Shown here: positions 17,903-26,998 of the stretch, in pieces
Numbering within the stretch: position 1 is the first letter of the stretch
Layout: each line of letters begins with the position of its first letter
NCBI GenBank assembly: GCA_050516505.1
Contig: CP191518.1
Coordinates: forward strand, 3,410,001-3,474,000
Origin: Scandinavium ludwigii_A
GTDB taxonomy: Bacteria > Pseudomonadota > Gammaproteobacteria > Enterobacterales > Enterobacteriaceae
Length of the DNA stretch: 64,000 nucleotides
Direction of reading: 5' to 3'
Notes under the pieces: generated by a model
Seen by the model: the letters and a program-made list of their open reading frames with translations, nothing else
Told to the model about the DNA's origin: nothing
Database searches by the model: none
Made by a program: the position numbers and the translations under genes

Positions 17903-18832
17903 TTAAATAACGCTGAACAGATTGAGCTCGCTCACTTTAGAGTACGTTTTCATGGTGGCTTCCATCGCCATTTCGAGACCGCTAAAGGTGATAGATGCCG
18001 GACCGTAGTCCAAATCGCCGAGCTGACCAATCAACGCATCGTTGGTCATGGAGACCGTGCTTTGCGCATCATTAAGCATTGAGATGGTGTTTTGCGTCTC
18101 GCCCAAGGTACCAATAGCGGTATTGAGAGAGTTCGACACCTGATCCACCTGGTCGATAGTGCTTTGAATATCGCTCTGCAACTGCGGATCGTTCGGATCA
18201 AGATTCGGGTCTTGCATCTCCTCAGAGAGATCGTTCAGGTTGTTCAGCAGATCAAGATCTGGCCCGAAAATTTCACCGACGGACACATTGGTGTCCACTT
18301 CAACGCCGTTGGACACGGTTGCGCTACGGTGCTCGGTATTACCCTGATAAACATAGGTATCCGCCGTGCCGTCGCCGTCAGTGTCCTGCTCAACAATCGG
18401 CGGTTTATCGTTGATGGTGCCGCCGAAGATGTAGTGGCCATCACCATCCTGATAGTTCAGGGCATTGACCATCGCATCCGTTAACGCGCCAATTTCCTGC
18501 CCGATGCTCGCCAGAGACTCGGCAGAGTTAGTGCCGTTGGAGGCCTGAAGCAGGTCGTCACGAATGGAAAGCAAATCGTTGCTTACCCCATCGAGGATCG
18601 ATTCCTGCTGGCTCAGACTGGCAGAGACGGCTTCGATATTGCCCTGGTACTGCTCAATGGACGCCTGCTGACGGTTCAACTGGGTGATTCGGGTGGACGC
18701 AATCGGATCATCAGAAGGTAACAGAATTCGTTTCCCGGTCGCCATCTGCGTCATGACATGCGAAAGCTGATCGGACATTTGGGTGAAACTGTTGTTCATC
18801 GTCACATAGGACTGTTGGGTACTGACTCGCAT
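17903..18832 (-). CDS. lfgL: lateral hook-filament junction protein FlgL (HAP3)
   Basis: Junction protein between FlgK and the filament. The 309 residues have the flagellin-like N-terminal domain (MRVSTQQSYVTMNNSFTQMS and ATGKRILLPSDDPIASTRI) and a helical C-terminus. It lies 15 bases after lfgK in the hook operon. The presence of both hook-filament junction proteins indicates that the basal body was built to carry a filament. Confidence 0.93.
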   Translation of the reverse strand: MRVSTQQSYVTMNNSFTQMSDQLSHVMTQMATGKRILLPSDDPIASTRITQLNRQQASIEQYQGNIEAVSASLSQQESILDGVSNDLLSIRDDLLQASNGTNSAESLASIGQEIGALTDAMVNALNYQDGDGHYIFGGTINDKPPIVEQDTDGDGTADTYVYQGNTEHRSATVSNGVEVDTNVSVGEIFGPDLDLLNNLNDLSEEMQDPNLDPNDPQLQSDIQSTIDQVDQVSNSLNTAIGTLGETQNTISMLNDAQSTVSMTNDALIGQLGDLDYGPASITFSGLEMAMEATMKTYSKVSELNLFSVI

Positions 18833-18847
18833 GATTCTCCCTCCGGG

Positions 18848-20224
18848 TTAGCTGGTCATTTGCAGGACGGAGTCAAAAAGATCTGCGCCTGTAGAAATAA
18901 CTTTCAGATTGGCCTGATAAATCTGGGTATAGGTGATCAGATTGACCGCTTCTTCGTCCATGCTGACGCCGCTGACGCTGCTGCGCTGGTTTTGTGATTC
19001 AGCGTAAACGTTGGCAGACGCTTCGGCTTCGGTCTGGTTCTGGCGGCTGTAGATCCCGATGTTACTGATAATCGCGGAACAGGCGTTGCCGACCGTCACG
19101 GAACCAATATTGGCAATGTCCATCGGCTCGCTCGCAATACCAATCAGGGCTTGCAGGTTGTCCCCATTACCGGTCTCATCCGGCGAGCTGGAGAACGCCA
19201 GCTGCTCAGGCGTGATATCCGGGTTCACCAGCAACGGGCCATTTGCATTGCCTGGATCATAAATAAACAGCGGAACACCCGGGTCGCCATTCAGGTCATA
19301 GCCCTGCGCCAGCTGATCGTTAACCGTCGTGGAGAACTGCTCGGCAATGCTATTAGTGGTTTCCGTCAGCGGATCCAGCACGTCACTTTGATAGTCAAAC
19401 AGCGCACCCAGCGAACCGCCGGTATCCATACTCATGTTATAGGTGGTGCCGGCGAACGTCAGGGTCATCGCCTGAGAGCCGTCGTCATTGTTGTCCAGTT
19501 CAAGCGAAGCGGCATCGGTCCCACTGACCAGTGGCTGACCATTTTTCAGGTAGACGTTGTAGTTACCTTTATCATCCACATTGACCTGTACATCCACCAT
19601 CCCGCTTAATTCTTCCACCATCTGATCGCGTTCGTCATACAGGGCGGAAGCGTCCTGTCCTGTGGCTTCGGCTTGGGCAATCTGCTGGTTATAGCTGGCA
19701 ATCCCGGTGGTGAGGGTGTTGATTTGCGACACCATCGCCTCTTCCTGACTCACCAACTGGCTGCTCTGTGAGTCAATGTAGGACGCGGTGTTATCAAAGC
19801 GCATGGCCAGCGCCGCTGATTCACTCAGAACCTGCTCACGCAGCGCCATATCATCCGGGCTGGAGGACGCCGCGCTCAGGGCCGCGAAGAAGTTATCAAA
19901 ACCAGCGCTGAGACTGCTATTTTCGTCGCTGAGAACCGATTCGAGCTGCGTCAGATAGGTTTGCTGCGTGCTGTAATAGCCATTATCGCTCGCGGCGCTC
20001 CACACCTGGCTCACCAGGTACTGGTCGGAGACGCGGCGAATACTGTCCACCTGTACGCCATTACCCGGGCTGTTCGCCGAGCCGGAACTGGCGCCCATCG
20101 CACTAATCTCGACGACCTGGCGGGTGTAGCCCGGCGTCATGGCATTGGCGGTGTTCATTGCCGTCGTGTTCAGCTCAATCTGAGCTGCCGATGACCCGCT
20201 ATACCCAATGTTAATCATATCCAT
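18848..20224 (-). CDS. lfgK: lateral hook-associated protein FlgK (HAP1)
   Basis: First hook-filament junction protein. The 458 residues begin MDMINIGYSGSSAAQIELN, the D0 domain shared by axial proteins, and end with the conserved C-terminal helix (VNLITYTQIYQANLKVISTG). The start at 20224 is preceded by aaggaaac; an ATG two codons later is the alternative. The middle is acidic with many Asp and Asn. Confidence 0.93.
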   Translation of the reverse strand: MDMINIGYSGSSAAQIELNTTAMNTANAMTPGYTRQVVEISAMGASSGSANSPGNGVQVDSIRRVSDQYLVSQVWSAASDNGYYSTQQTYLTQLESVLSDENSSLSAGFDNFFAALSAASSSPDDMALREQVLSESAALAMRFDNTASYIDSQSSQLVSQEEAMVSQINTLTTGIASYNQQIAQAEATGQDASALYDERDQMVEELSGMVDVQVNVDDKGNYNVYLKNGQPLVSGTDAASLELDNNDDGSQAMTLTFAGTTYNMSMDTGGSLGALFDYQSDVLDPLTETTNSIAEQFSTTVNDQLAQGYDLNGDPGVPLFIYDPGNANGPLLVNPDITPEQLAFSSSPDETGNGDNLQALIGIASEPMDIANIGSVTVGNACSAIISNIGIYSRQNQTEAEASANVYAESQNQRSSVSGVSMDEEAVNLITYTQIYQANLKVISTGADLFDSVLQMTS

Positions 20225-20323
20225 CAGCGTTTCCTTACTGGCTCAGGGCCGGTAAATTCGTTCAATTGTTTGATCTGTTAAGCGGCGCAAACGCCGCATA
20301 ACTGAAGCCGTGACCGCACTTTC

Positions 20324-20635
20324 TTATTTCTGATGACGAGGAGAGAGCTGTTTCACAATCATTTCCGCAATGCCCATCCCCTGCTGTTGCGACAGCACAT
20401 TGGCCAGCGTGTCATCGTAAAACCCCTGCATGGTGCGGACGGAATCGCTGTTAAACGGGTCATCCTTCGACTCAAACAGTTCGTTGGTCTTACGCATCTC
20501 TTTCAGCATGTTGCGCAGAAAGATGGCTTCAAACTGCTGCGCGGCTTTATGCAGATCGTTAGCCTTAATTTTCGGCGCCATCAGCGGGTCGCCACCTGCA
20601 AGGCCTTTGGTCACAGCCGGTAAAATCTTGTCCAT
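20324..20635 (-). CDS. lfgJ: rod-cap protein FlgJ, N-terminal domain only
   Basis: Rod-assembly cap. The 103 residues hold only the FlgJ N-terminal domain (AAQQFEAIFLRNMLKEMR). The C-terminal peptidoglycan hydrolase domain of primary-system FlgJ is absent. The reading ends cleanly and the next gene follows after about 100 bases, so this looks like the normal short form of lateral systems rather than a truncation. A separate wall hydrolase would be needed for rod passage. The stop of lfgI and the start of this gene share a base. Confidence 0.9.
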   Translation of the reverse strand: MDKILPAVTKGLAGGDPLMAPKIKANDLHKAAQQFEAIFLRNMLKEMRKTNELFESKDDPFNSDSVRTMQGFYDDTLANVLSQQQGMGIAEMIVKQLSPRHQK

Positions 20636-21759
20636 TAAATGACCTCCAGATCGGCATCCAGCGCACCGGCTTCATGCAGCGCCTGCAAAATAGACATCAC
20701 GTCGTCTGGCGAAGCGCCAAGCCCGTTAAGCGCGCTGACCAGCGTGCGCAGGCTGGTAGATTCCGGCAGCGTAATCATTTGCGAATGCGGGCGATTCACC
20801 GACACATTGCTTTGCGCAGCATTCACGGTCCGGCCATTGGCAAAGGCATTTGGCTGGCTGACGTTGCGGCTTTCGCTGATAGAGACGGTCAGGCTGCCAT
20901 GACTTACCGCGGCAGCATGCAGACGCACGCCATCGCCCATGACCACCGTACCGGTACGGGAGTTGAAGACCACGCGAGCACGGACGCGCTCGGCATTGAC
21001 CTGCACATCGTCCAGGCGAGACATAAACGCCACGCGCGCGCCGGGATCGGTGGGGGCCAGTACCGAGACACTGGTTGCACTTTTGGCCGACGCCACGCCG
21101 CCGCCAAAGCTACTGTTGATCGCCATGGCGATATTGTTGGCATCTTTAAAGGAAGGTCGCTTCAGGTTGAGGGTGACGGAGTCGCCCATGTTGAAATCGC
21201 TTGGGATTTCACGCTCGACCGTCGCCCCATTGGGGATAAGCCCTGCCGTTGGCGTATTGACGGTCACACTGGAACCGCTATTTCCCGCCGCATTCATGCC
21301 GCCGACAACCACGCTACCTTGGGCCAGCGCATACACTTCGCCATCTGCACCGTGCAGCTGGGTCAGAAGCAGCGTACCGCCGCGCAGGCTTTTGGCATCA
21401 CCAATCGAGGAGACGGTGATATCGATTTTCTGACCACGTGAATACATTGGCGGCAACGAAGCACTGACCGCTACCGCAGCCACGTTTTTCACCTTCGGGT
21501 CAATTTTCCCCGGCAGCTGTACGCCAAACTGACGCAGCATGTTGGTGAGGGTCTGATTCGTGAATTTCACCTGATTTCGATCGCCCGTACCATCAAGGCC
21601 GACGACCAGGCTGTAACCCACCAGCTGGTTATCACGGATACCTTCCACACTGACCAGAGATTCAAGACTCTGGGCGGAAGCGATCACCGGCATCAACAGG
21701 CAGGTTGCCGCCACCGCACTGAGGATCCCTTTCATCCAGGGACGATTGCGCTTTTGCAT
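20635..21759 (-). CDS. lfgI: lateral flagellar P-ring protein FlgI
   Basis: Forms the periplasmic P ring around the rod in the peptidoglycan layer. The 374 residues begin with a signal peptide (GILSAVAATCLLMPVIASAQ) followed by the family start SLVSVEGIRDNQLVGYSLVV and GLDGTGDRNQVKFTNQTLTN. It shares one base with lfgJ and lies 13 bases after lfgH. Confidence 0.95.
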   Translation of the reverse strand: MQKRNRPWMKGILSAVAATCLLMPVIASAQSLESLVSVEGIRDNQLVGYSLVVGLDGTGDRNQVKFTNQTLTNMLRQFGVQLPGKIDPKVKNVAAVAVSASLPPMYSRGQKIDITVSSIGDAKSLRGGTLLLTQLHGADGEVYALAQGSVVVGGMNAAGNSGSSVTVNTPTAGLIPNGATVEREIPSDFNMGDSVTLNLKRPSFKDANNIAMAINSSFGGGVASAKSATSVSVLAPTDPGARVAFMSRLDDVQVNAERVRARVVFNSRTGTVVMGDGVRLHAAAVSHGSLTVSISESRNVSQPNAFANGRTVNAAQSNVSVNRPHSQMITLPESTSLRTLVSALNGLGASPDDVMSILQALHEAGALDADLEVI

Positions 21760-21772
21760 AAAACTCTCCGGA

Positions 21773-22438
21773 TTAAATTGGGAACAGTGGATGGTTGAAG
21801 ATTCGAGTCAGCCAGCCCGCCGCGTTGGCATCGCTCAGCGCGCCACGTCCGGCATAAGAGATACGCGCGTTCGCAATTCGCTGCGACGAAATCGAGTTAT
21901 CGTTTTCGATATCATCGGCACGCACCAGGCCACTCAGACGGATATATTCATCACCCTGATTGAGGGTCAGCCATTTCTCACCACGGAGTTCCAGCACGCC
22001 ATTGGGCAGGACACGATGGACCGAGACGGTAATCGAGCCGTGTAAGCTGTTTTGTTGGCGCGAGGTGGCGCTGCCATCGAAATCGCGGTTCGCATCGACC
22101 GAGCCGGATAATTTGTCCTTGGTTTTACCAAACACCATCGGGGGTGCGATTTCGACAGTGTTGCTCTTACCGAACTCGGTGCCCGCTTGTTTGCTCGATT
22201 GGGTAGATTCTTCCAGGATCACGGTCAAAATATCGCCCACGCGGTACGCGCGGCGATCAGCCGTTAACGACCAGTTATAACCCGATTCAAAAACACCCCC
22301 TGCCCGGCCTGCGGCAGTGACATCAGTGTCGGTATTCGGGGGAGCATAAAATTCGTCGTCCTTTTTTACCAGGATGGTCTGGGATTCACATCCGGCAAGC
22401 AGTAAGACAGCTGCCATTAGCCACAGGTACTTTTTCAC
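21773..22438 (-). CDS. lfgH: lateral flagellar L-ring lipoprotein FlgH
   Basis: Outer-membrane L-ring subunit. A lipoprotein signal with lipobox LLLAGC follows the GTG at 22438 (VKKYLWLMAAVLLLAGC), giving a mature protein that starts at Cys16-17 and a total of 221 residues. A longer start at 22468 is possible but adds ten residues before the positively charged signal start. Family segments include YRVGDILTVILEESTQSSKQ and GELRGEKWLTLNQGDEYIR-like text. Confidence 0.92.
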   Translation of the reverse strand: MKKYLWLMAAVLLLAGCESQTILVKKDDEFYAPPNTDTDVTAAGRAGGVFESGYNWSLTADRRAYRVGDILTVILEESTQSSKQAGTEFGKSNTVEIAPPMVFGKTKDKLSGSVDANRDFDGSATSRQQNSLHGSITVSVHRVLPNGVLELRGEKWLTLNQGDEYIRLSGLVRADDIENDNSISSQRIANARISYAGRGALSDANAAGWLTRIFNHPLFPI

Positions 22439-22501
22439 ACGTGTTTCACTCACTGTCACGGGGACCACACCTGAGCATGGCCCCCGGCTACTGATACCCT
22501 T

Positions 22502-23287
22502 TTACAGGTTCTGATTGATGTACTGCAGCATGTCATCTGCCGCAGAAACCATCTTGGCGTTCATTTCATACGCACGCTGGACGGTGATCATCGCCACCAT
22601 CTCGTTGACGATATCGACGTTTGAGCCTTCCAGCGCATTGTTTTGAATCGTCCCCATGCCATCCTCACCCGGATCGCCTTCGGTAGGCTGACCGCTGGCG
22701 ACCGTTTCCAGATAGAGGTTGTCGCCTTCGGCCTGTAATCCGGCCGGGTTGATGAAGTTCACCAGCGACAGCTGGCCGAGCACCGTGGCATCGCTGTCGC
22801 CCGGCACCTGTGCGGTGACCGTGCCGTCAGGACCAATTGCAAAATTGGTTGAGCCCTGCGGAACGTCAATTTCCGGCTCCAGCGGCAGCCCTTGCGCGTT
22901 GGTCAGCACACCATCGGCGTTGACTTCCAGCGCACCATCACGGGTGTAGGCAATATCGCCATTGGTCTTTTGCACCTGCAAAAAACCCTGCCCCATGATC
23001 GCGATGTTCAGCGGGTTATCGGTGGTTTCGATATTCCCTTCGGTGAAAATCTTCTGGGTGCCAACAATGCGCACACCGCTACCAAACTGGATGCCTGTCG
23101 GCATCACATTGTCCTGATCCAGCATCGCACCTGGGGCGCGTTGCGTCTGGTAGAACAGATCCTGGAACATGACACGATCGCGCTTAAAGCCATCGGTATT
23201 GACGTTGGCAATGTTGTTGGCGATCGCGCTCATTTCCGCGTCTTGCGCGGACAGGCCCGTTTTACTTATCCATAATGCTGCATTCAT
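22502..23287 (-). CDS. lfgG: lateral distal rod protein FlgG
   Basis: Distal rod subunit. The 261 residues show MNAALWISKTGLSAQDAEMS at the start, NNIANVNTDGFKRDRVMFQD with the flagellar rod signature, and the C-terminal NVDIVNEMVAMITVQRAYEM. Order and length match the family. It lies 33 bases downstream of lfgF. Confidence 0.95.
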   Translation of the reverse strand: MNAALWISKTGLSAQDAEMSAIANNIANVNTDGFKRDRVMFQDLFYQTQRAPGAMLDQDNVMPTGIQFGSGVRIVGTQKIFTEGNIETTDNPLNIAIMGQGFLQVQKTNGDIAYTRDGALEVNADGVLTNAQGLPLEPEIDVPQGSTNFAIGPDGTVTAQVPGDSDATVLGQLSLVNFINPAGLQAEGDNLYLETVASGQPTEGDPGEDGMGTIQNNALEGSNVDIVNEMVAMITVQRAYEMNAKMVSAADDMLQYINQNL

Positions 23288-23320
23288 AAATCTATGATCC
23301 TGAATTCATAAGGCGGCTCA

Positions 23321-24055
23321 TTAGCCTTCTAATAAACGGTTACCGTAATCACTCAAATCTTCGGCCGCTTTCATCATTTTGATCTGCGACTCGAACTGAC
23401 GATTGAGGGAGATCGACGCCATCATTTCACCGATGGCCGAGACATTACTGCTCTCCAGATAACCGCCGCTGACTTTGATCTCTTCGTCGACGGGTGCCGG
23501 GGCGCCATTGGCGGTGACTAACATCCCTTCCGGATTTTTCGCCAGATTATTAACCGGGATATTCACCAACTTCAGACGGTCCACATCCATCGTGCCCTTC
23601 ACATCGCCATCATCTGGCGTGACGGACAGGGTGCCGTCGGTGCCAAAAGAGGCCATCGCATTCGGCGGCAGGACGATTGGCCCGTTATCCCCTAACACCG
23701 GATGGCCGTTGATCGTCAACTGGCCCTGGTCGTTTTGCTGGATATTGCCGTTACGGGTGTAAACTTCCTTGCCCGAGGAATCGAGTACAGCGATATAACC
23801 TTTGCCGGAAATCGCGACATCCAGAGGACGGTCCGTTTTTTCCGGGATCCCGGTGCTGTCATCAATCCCGCTTTGGTTTTCTGCACTCATAAAACGCGTG
23901 GCAAAACCCGGCCCCTGAACCTGGTCAGACTGCGATAACGCGATATCGCTGCGGAACCCGCCCGTATTCACGTTGGCAAGGTTGTTGGCGCTTATCTGCT
24001 GTTCCATTAACGAATGGGTCGCCCCACTCAGGGCGGTATAAATTAAACGATCCAT
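23321..24055 (-). CDS. lfgF: lateral proximal rod protein FlgF
   Basis: Proximal rod subunit. The 244 residues show the rod/hook N-terminal domain (MDRLIYTALSGATHSLMEQQ) with SANNLANVNTGGFR and the C-terminal helix SAIGEMMASISLNRQFESQI. It lies between lfgE and lfgG in the standard order. Confidence 0.94.
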   Translation of the reverse strand: MDRLIYTALSGATHSLMEQQISANNLANVNTGGFRSDIALSQSDQVQGPGFATRFMSAENQSGIDDSTGIPEKTDRPLDVAISGKGYIAVLDSSGKEVYTRNGNIQQNDQGQLTINGHPVLGDNGPIVLPPNAMASFGTDGTLSVTPDDGDVKGTMDVDRLKLVNIPVNNLAKNPEGMLVTANGAPAPVDEEIKVSGGYLESSNVSAIGEMMASISLNRQFESQIKMMKAAEDLSDYGNRLLEG

Positions 24056-24064
24056 TTATCTGCC

Positions 24065-25261
24065 TTACATTGCCTGGAACAGCGCCTGATCGAGCTGCGT
24101 ATCGGTGGAGATAACTTTGGTGTTGGCCTGATAGTTACGCTGCGCGGTCATCAGGTTGACCAACTCCTGCGTAATATCGACGTTGGATTGTTCCAGTACG
24201 CCCGCTTCCAGCGTGCCGGTGGTGCCGGTACCCGGTACACCAATCAGCGGTGCGCCAGACTGGCTGGTTTCAGTCCAGGAGGTGCCGCTTACCGCTTCCA
24301 GACCAGACGTGCTCGGGAATTCTGCCAGTACGACCTGGCCTTCCAGCAGGCGTTCGCCATTGCTGTACGTCGCATACACTTTGCCGTCTTCATCCACCTG
24401 CACACCGTTCACCTGCGCAGAGGTATAACCATCGGCATTGTTAGTGGTGACGGAGAAGTCGGAGCCGTACTGCGTGCAATCGCTGTAATCGAGAGTCATA
24501 TCGATTGGCGCCGCGCTGTCGGTCGGGAAGGTCAGGGAAATCGGTGCCGTCGGTGAGGTCAACTTGCCGGTGTTCGGATCAAAGGTCAGCGAGGTGGTAG
24601 TGCTCTGCTCTTCACCATCAAAGGTGTAATGCACATCCCAGCTGTTATCGCCGGTTTTCACGAAGTACTGGTTTACGGTGTGCTCGTTACCCAACGAGTC
24701 GTACACCGTGGTGGTGTACGTATCGTTATAGGAATCCATATCGGTCGGGTCGAACGGGTTCACGCTGCTGTCGATTGGCTCATCGCTGGCATTCAGGTTG
24801 GCAGTGAAGGACAGGCTAGTGGTCGCTTCTGCTGGCAGACTTTCTGTCGAAATCTGCAGATCAGTCACGTTACCTTCTTCCAGGCTGTTGCTGTCATCCA
24901 CTGGATAACCTTGCACATAGTTACCTGATGGATCGACCAGATAGCCGTTTTTGTCAGTCGTAAAGGAACCTGCGCGGGTGTAATAAGTGTTACCTTCCGT
25001 ATCCGCCGTCACGAAGAAACCGCCGCCGTTGATCGCCAGATCCAGAGAGCTGCCCGTGGAGAGGAACGAACCTCCTTTCGAGATACTCTGTGCCGTTCCG
25101 GCAACGCTTACGCCCATCGCCTGGGTGCCTGCATACATGGCGGAGAACTGGGTGGTGGTAGATTTGTAGCCAACCGTTCCGGCGTTAGCGATGTTGTTAC
25201 TGATGCTGTCCAACTGCTGATCGACAGCATTCAGGCCAGAAGTGGCAATTTCATAACTCAT
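24065..25261 (-). CDS. lfgE: lateral flagellar hook protein FlgE
   Basis: Hook subunit, the flexible joint between rod and filament. The 398 residues begin MSYEIATSGLNAVDQQLDSI with the signature SNNIANAGTVGYK and end with DITQELVNLMTAQRNYQANT. The middle carries the surface domain, rich in Thr, Ser and Asp, with one cysteine (SDCTQYG), which is unusual for an exported axial protein. Confidence 0.95.
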   Translation of the reverse strand: MSYEIATSGLNAVDQQLDSISNNIANAGTVGYKSTTTQFSAMYAGTQAMGVSVAGTAQSISKGGSFLSTGSSLDLAINGGGFFVTADTEGNTYYTRAGSFTTDKNGYLVDPSGNYVQGYPVDDSNSLEEGNVTDLQISTESLPAEATTSLSFTANLNASDEPIDSSVNPFDPTDMDSYNDTYTTTVYDSLGNEHTVNQYFVKTGDNSWDVHYTFDGEEQSTTTSLTFDPNTGKLTSPTAPISLTFPTDSAAPIDMTLDYSDCTQYGSDFSVTTNNADGYTSAQVNGVQVDEDGKVYATYSNGERLLEGQVVLAEFPSTSGLEAVSGTSWTETSQSGAPLIGVPGTGTTGTLEAGVLEQSNVDITQELVNLMTAQRNYQANTKVISTDTQLDQALFQAM

Positions 25262-25295
25262 TGTTTAATTTTTCCTGGGTTCTGGTAACTCAAAT

Positions 25296-26132
25296 TCAGA
25301 TAACGTCTTCAGAAGGCGTATCACCGCCATCCGTAGAGGAGGAGTCTGGTATGCCGAACTGGCTAATCGCCGTAAACGGCACTTCGCCGACGCCGGTGAT
25401 TTCCAGCAGCGGCGTGCTGCCATCCAGCGGAATACGCACGTCTTCCACCTGACCGGACACTTCGATGGGAATTTCTTCTTCCCCGGTATCCGTCACGACA
25501 GAGACTTCGTAATCGCCAGGCGGGATGCCATAGTCTGCCGGGTTAAAGTCGAAAGAGACCTGCCCGTTGCTTTCGCTGCTGACATCCAGAGGCACCGTAT
25601 AGTCATCGCCGGCAGCATCGGAAAAGTGCAGGGTCGCGGTGGTGCAGCTATCTGACAGCGTGATACGGCCCTGGATGTTTCCTTCGCCGACGCTCATGTT
25701 GGTGGTCTGGACCATGATGTCCTCGCCAACCATTTTGCCGAGCGCCATCACCTGCAGGTTGCTCATCAGGATGGCGTTGGTGTTCATTTCCACACACTCC
25801 GCCTCACCCATGGTGACCAGCGCCATGGTGCCCAGCTGGCTGATATATTCGGTTGGGTCTGTCGGGTCGGTTGGATCCTGGTTTTCGATCTCCGCCACAA
25901 ACATCGTCAGGAACATATTGGTCGCATTACTGTTGGTATCAGTGGTGGTGGTCGGAGTGGGTGACACGTCACTGCTATCTGTTCCGCTGGTGCTGTCCGT
26001 GGTGCTGTCAGCGCCGACCTGATAGGTGGGCTCTTCATCACTGGAAACCGGTGCCGCCGCAGAAACGGCCTGCTGAGTGCTGACCTTGCTGCCTTGATGT
26101 TGCATATAGGCCCGCATCGCTAGTCCATTCAT
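25296..26132 (-). CDS. lfgD: lateral hook-cap protein FlgD, extended form
   Basis: Scaffold for hook assembly. The family core is present: FLTMFVAEIENQDPTDP and TEYISQLGTM, then a Tudor/FN3-like C-terminal part (PPGDYEVSVVTDTGEEEIPI). At 278 residues it is longer than usual, with a Thr/Ser/Asp-rich spacer around residues 35-70, an acidic tail after residue 260, and cysteines at AECVEM and DSCTTA. In-frame repetition of DPT occurs in the core motif. Synteny leaves little doubt about identity. It overlaps lfgC by 4 bases. Confidence 0.88.
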   Translation of the reverse strand: MNGLAMRAYMQHQGSKVSTQQAVSAAAPVSSDEEPTYQVGADSTTDSTSGTDSSDVSPTPTTTTDTNSNATNMFLTMFVAEIENQDPTDPTDPTEYISQLGTMALVTMGEAECVEMNTNAILMSNLQVMALGKMVGEDIMVQTTNMSVGEGNIQGRITLSDSCTTATLHFSDAAGDDYTVPLDVSSESNGQVSFDFNPADYGIPPGDYEVSVVTDTGEEEIPIEVSGQVEDVRIPLDGSTPLLEITGVGEVPFTAISQFGIPDSSSTDGGDTPSEDVI

Positions 26133-26560
26133 GCGTTCTCTCCAAGCTTGAGCAGGCTCTGCTGCATGCTTTTCACGTTGTTGAGCACGTCAACGTTGGT
26201 TTGAAAATCACGGGACGCCGACATCATGTCCGCCATTTGTTCGACGACATTGACGTCCGGATAAAAGACATAGCCGTCCTTGTCAGCCAGCGGATGATGC
26301 GGCTCGTAGCGACGCACTGCGCCACCGCTCTGCAACACATCCTGGACTCGAACGCTGGCACCATCGATATCGTGTCGCTGATGATCGATGAGGCTATTGT
26401 TATAAACCGCCGCAAACACAGGGCTGCGCGCTTTATATACCGCATCCTCGCTTGTCGCAGGAGACTCTGCGTTCGCCAGGTTACTGGCGACGGTATTCAG
26501 ACGTACGGTTTGCGCCGTCATGGCAGAGCCTGAAATCTGATAAATATCAGCAAAAGACAT
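26129..26560 (-). CDS. lfgC: lateral proximal rod protein FlgC
   Basis: Proximal rod subunit. The 143 residues have the N-terminal rod domain (YQISGSAMTAQTVRLNTVAS, then NLANAESPAT) and the C-terminal NVVEQMADMMSASRDFQTNV. It lies two bases after lfgB. Confidence 0.94.
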   Translation of the reverse strand: MSFADIYQISGSAMTAQTVRLNTVASNLANAESPATSEDAVYKARSPVFAAVYNNSLIDHQRHDIDGASVRVQDVLQSGGAVRRYEPHHPLADKDGYVFYPDVNVVEQMADMMSASRDFQTNVDVLNNVKSMQQSLLKLGENA

Positions 26561-26562
26561 AC

Positions 26563-26910
26563 TTACTTCCCTTCTATCGCTGTTTTAAGTCCGCTTATCT
26601 GCATGTTCATGAACGCCAGACTGCTCTGGTAATCCATGCTGTTCTGGGAAAAGCGGGCCTGCTCGCTGTTGAGATCAACGGTATTGCCATCCTGTGATGG
26701 CTGCATCGGCACCCGATATTTGACCGTCGGTGTCGAAACCACGTCTTGTTCACTTGCCCGTTGCATCTCAGCGGCAAAATCAATATCTTTAGATTTAAAA
26801 TTCGGTGTATCGACGTTTGCCAAATCCGCAGTCAGTAACTCAGTCCTCGCAAGACGCAACTGAACTGCTTGAGCATGTACACCGAAAACCTGCTGAAAAT
26901 TTATACCCAT
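26563..26910 (-). CDS. lfgB: lateral proximal rod protein FlgB
   Basis: First gene of the rod-hook operon and innermost rod subunit. The 115 residues include TADLANVDTPNFKSKDIDFA and the C-terminal SQNSMDYQSSLAFMNMQISG. The start lies about 30 bases downstream of the transcription start predicted from the sigma54 promoter at 26952-26968. Confidence 0.93.
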   Translation of the reverse strand: MGINFQQVFGVHAQAVQLRLARTELLTADLANVDTPNFKSKDIDFAAEMQRASEQDVVSTPTVKYRVPMQPSQDGNTVDLNSEQARFSQNSMDYQSSLAFMNMQISGLKTAIEGK

Positions 26911-26951
26911 CGTGTTTGAAATCTCGTGAATAACCTTGCCTTTGGTTTATT

Positions 26952-26968
26952 AGCAATAATCATGCCAA
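26952..26968 (-). promoter_or_regulatory. sigma54 promoter of the rod-hook operon
   Basis: Read on the minus strand the element is TTGGCATGATTATTGCT. It matches the sigma54 consensus with GG at -24 and GC at -12 exactly 12 bases apart. It lies in the 88-base gap between divergent lfgB and lfgA and points to lfgB. The presence of LafK in the same locus makes LafK control likely. Confidence 0.85.
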
Positions 26969-26998
26969 TTTCATAAATCATTAAGAGGTAAGGTTTTT

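Noticed and set aside
20324..20635. Truncation of flgJ
   Set aside because: The short form ends cleanly, no hydrolase remnant lies in the 100-base gap, and single-domain FlgJ is usual in lateral systems.
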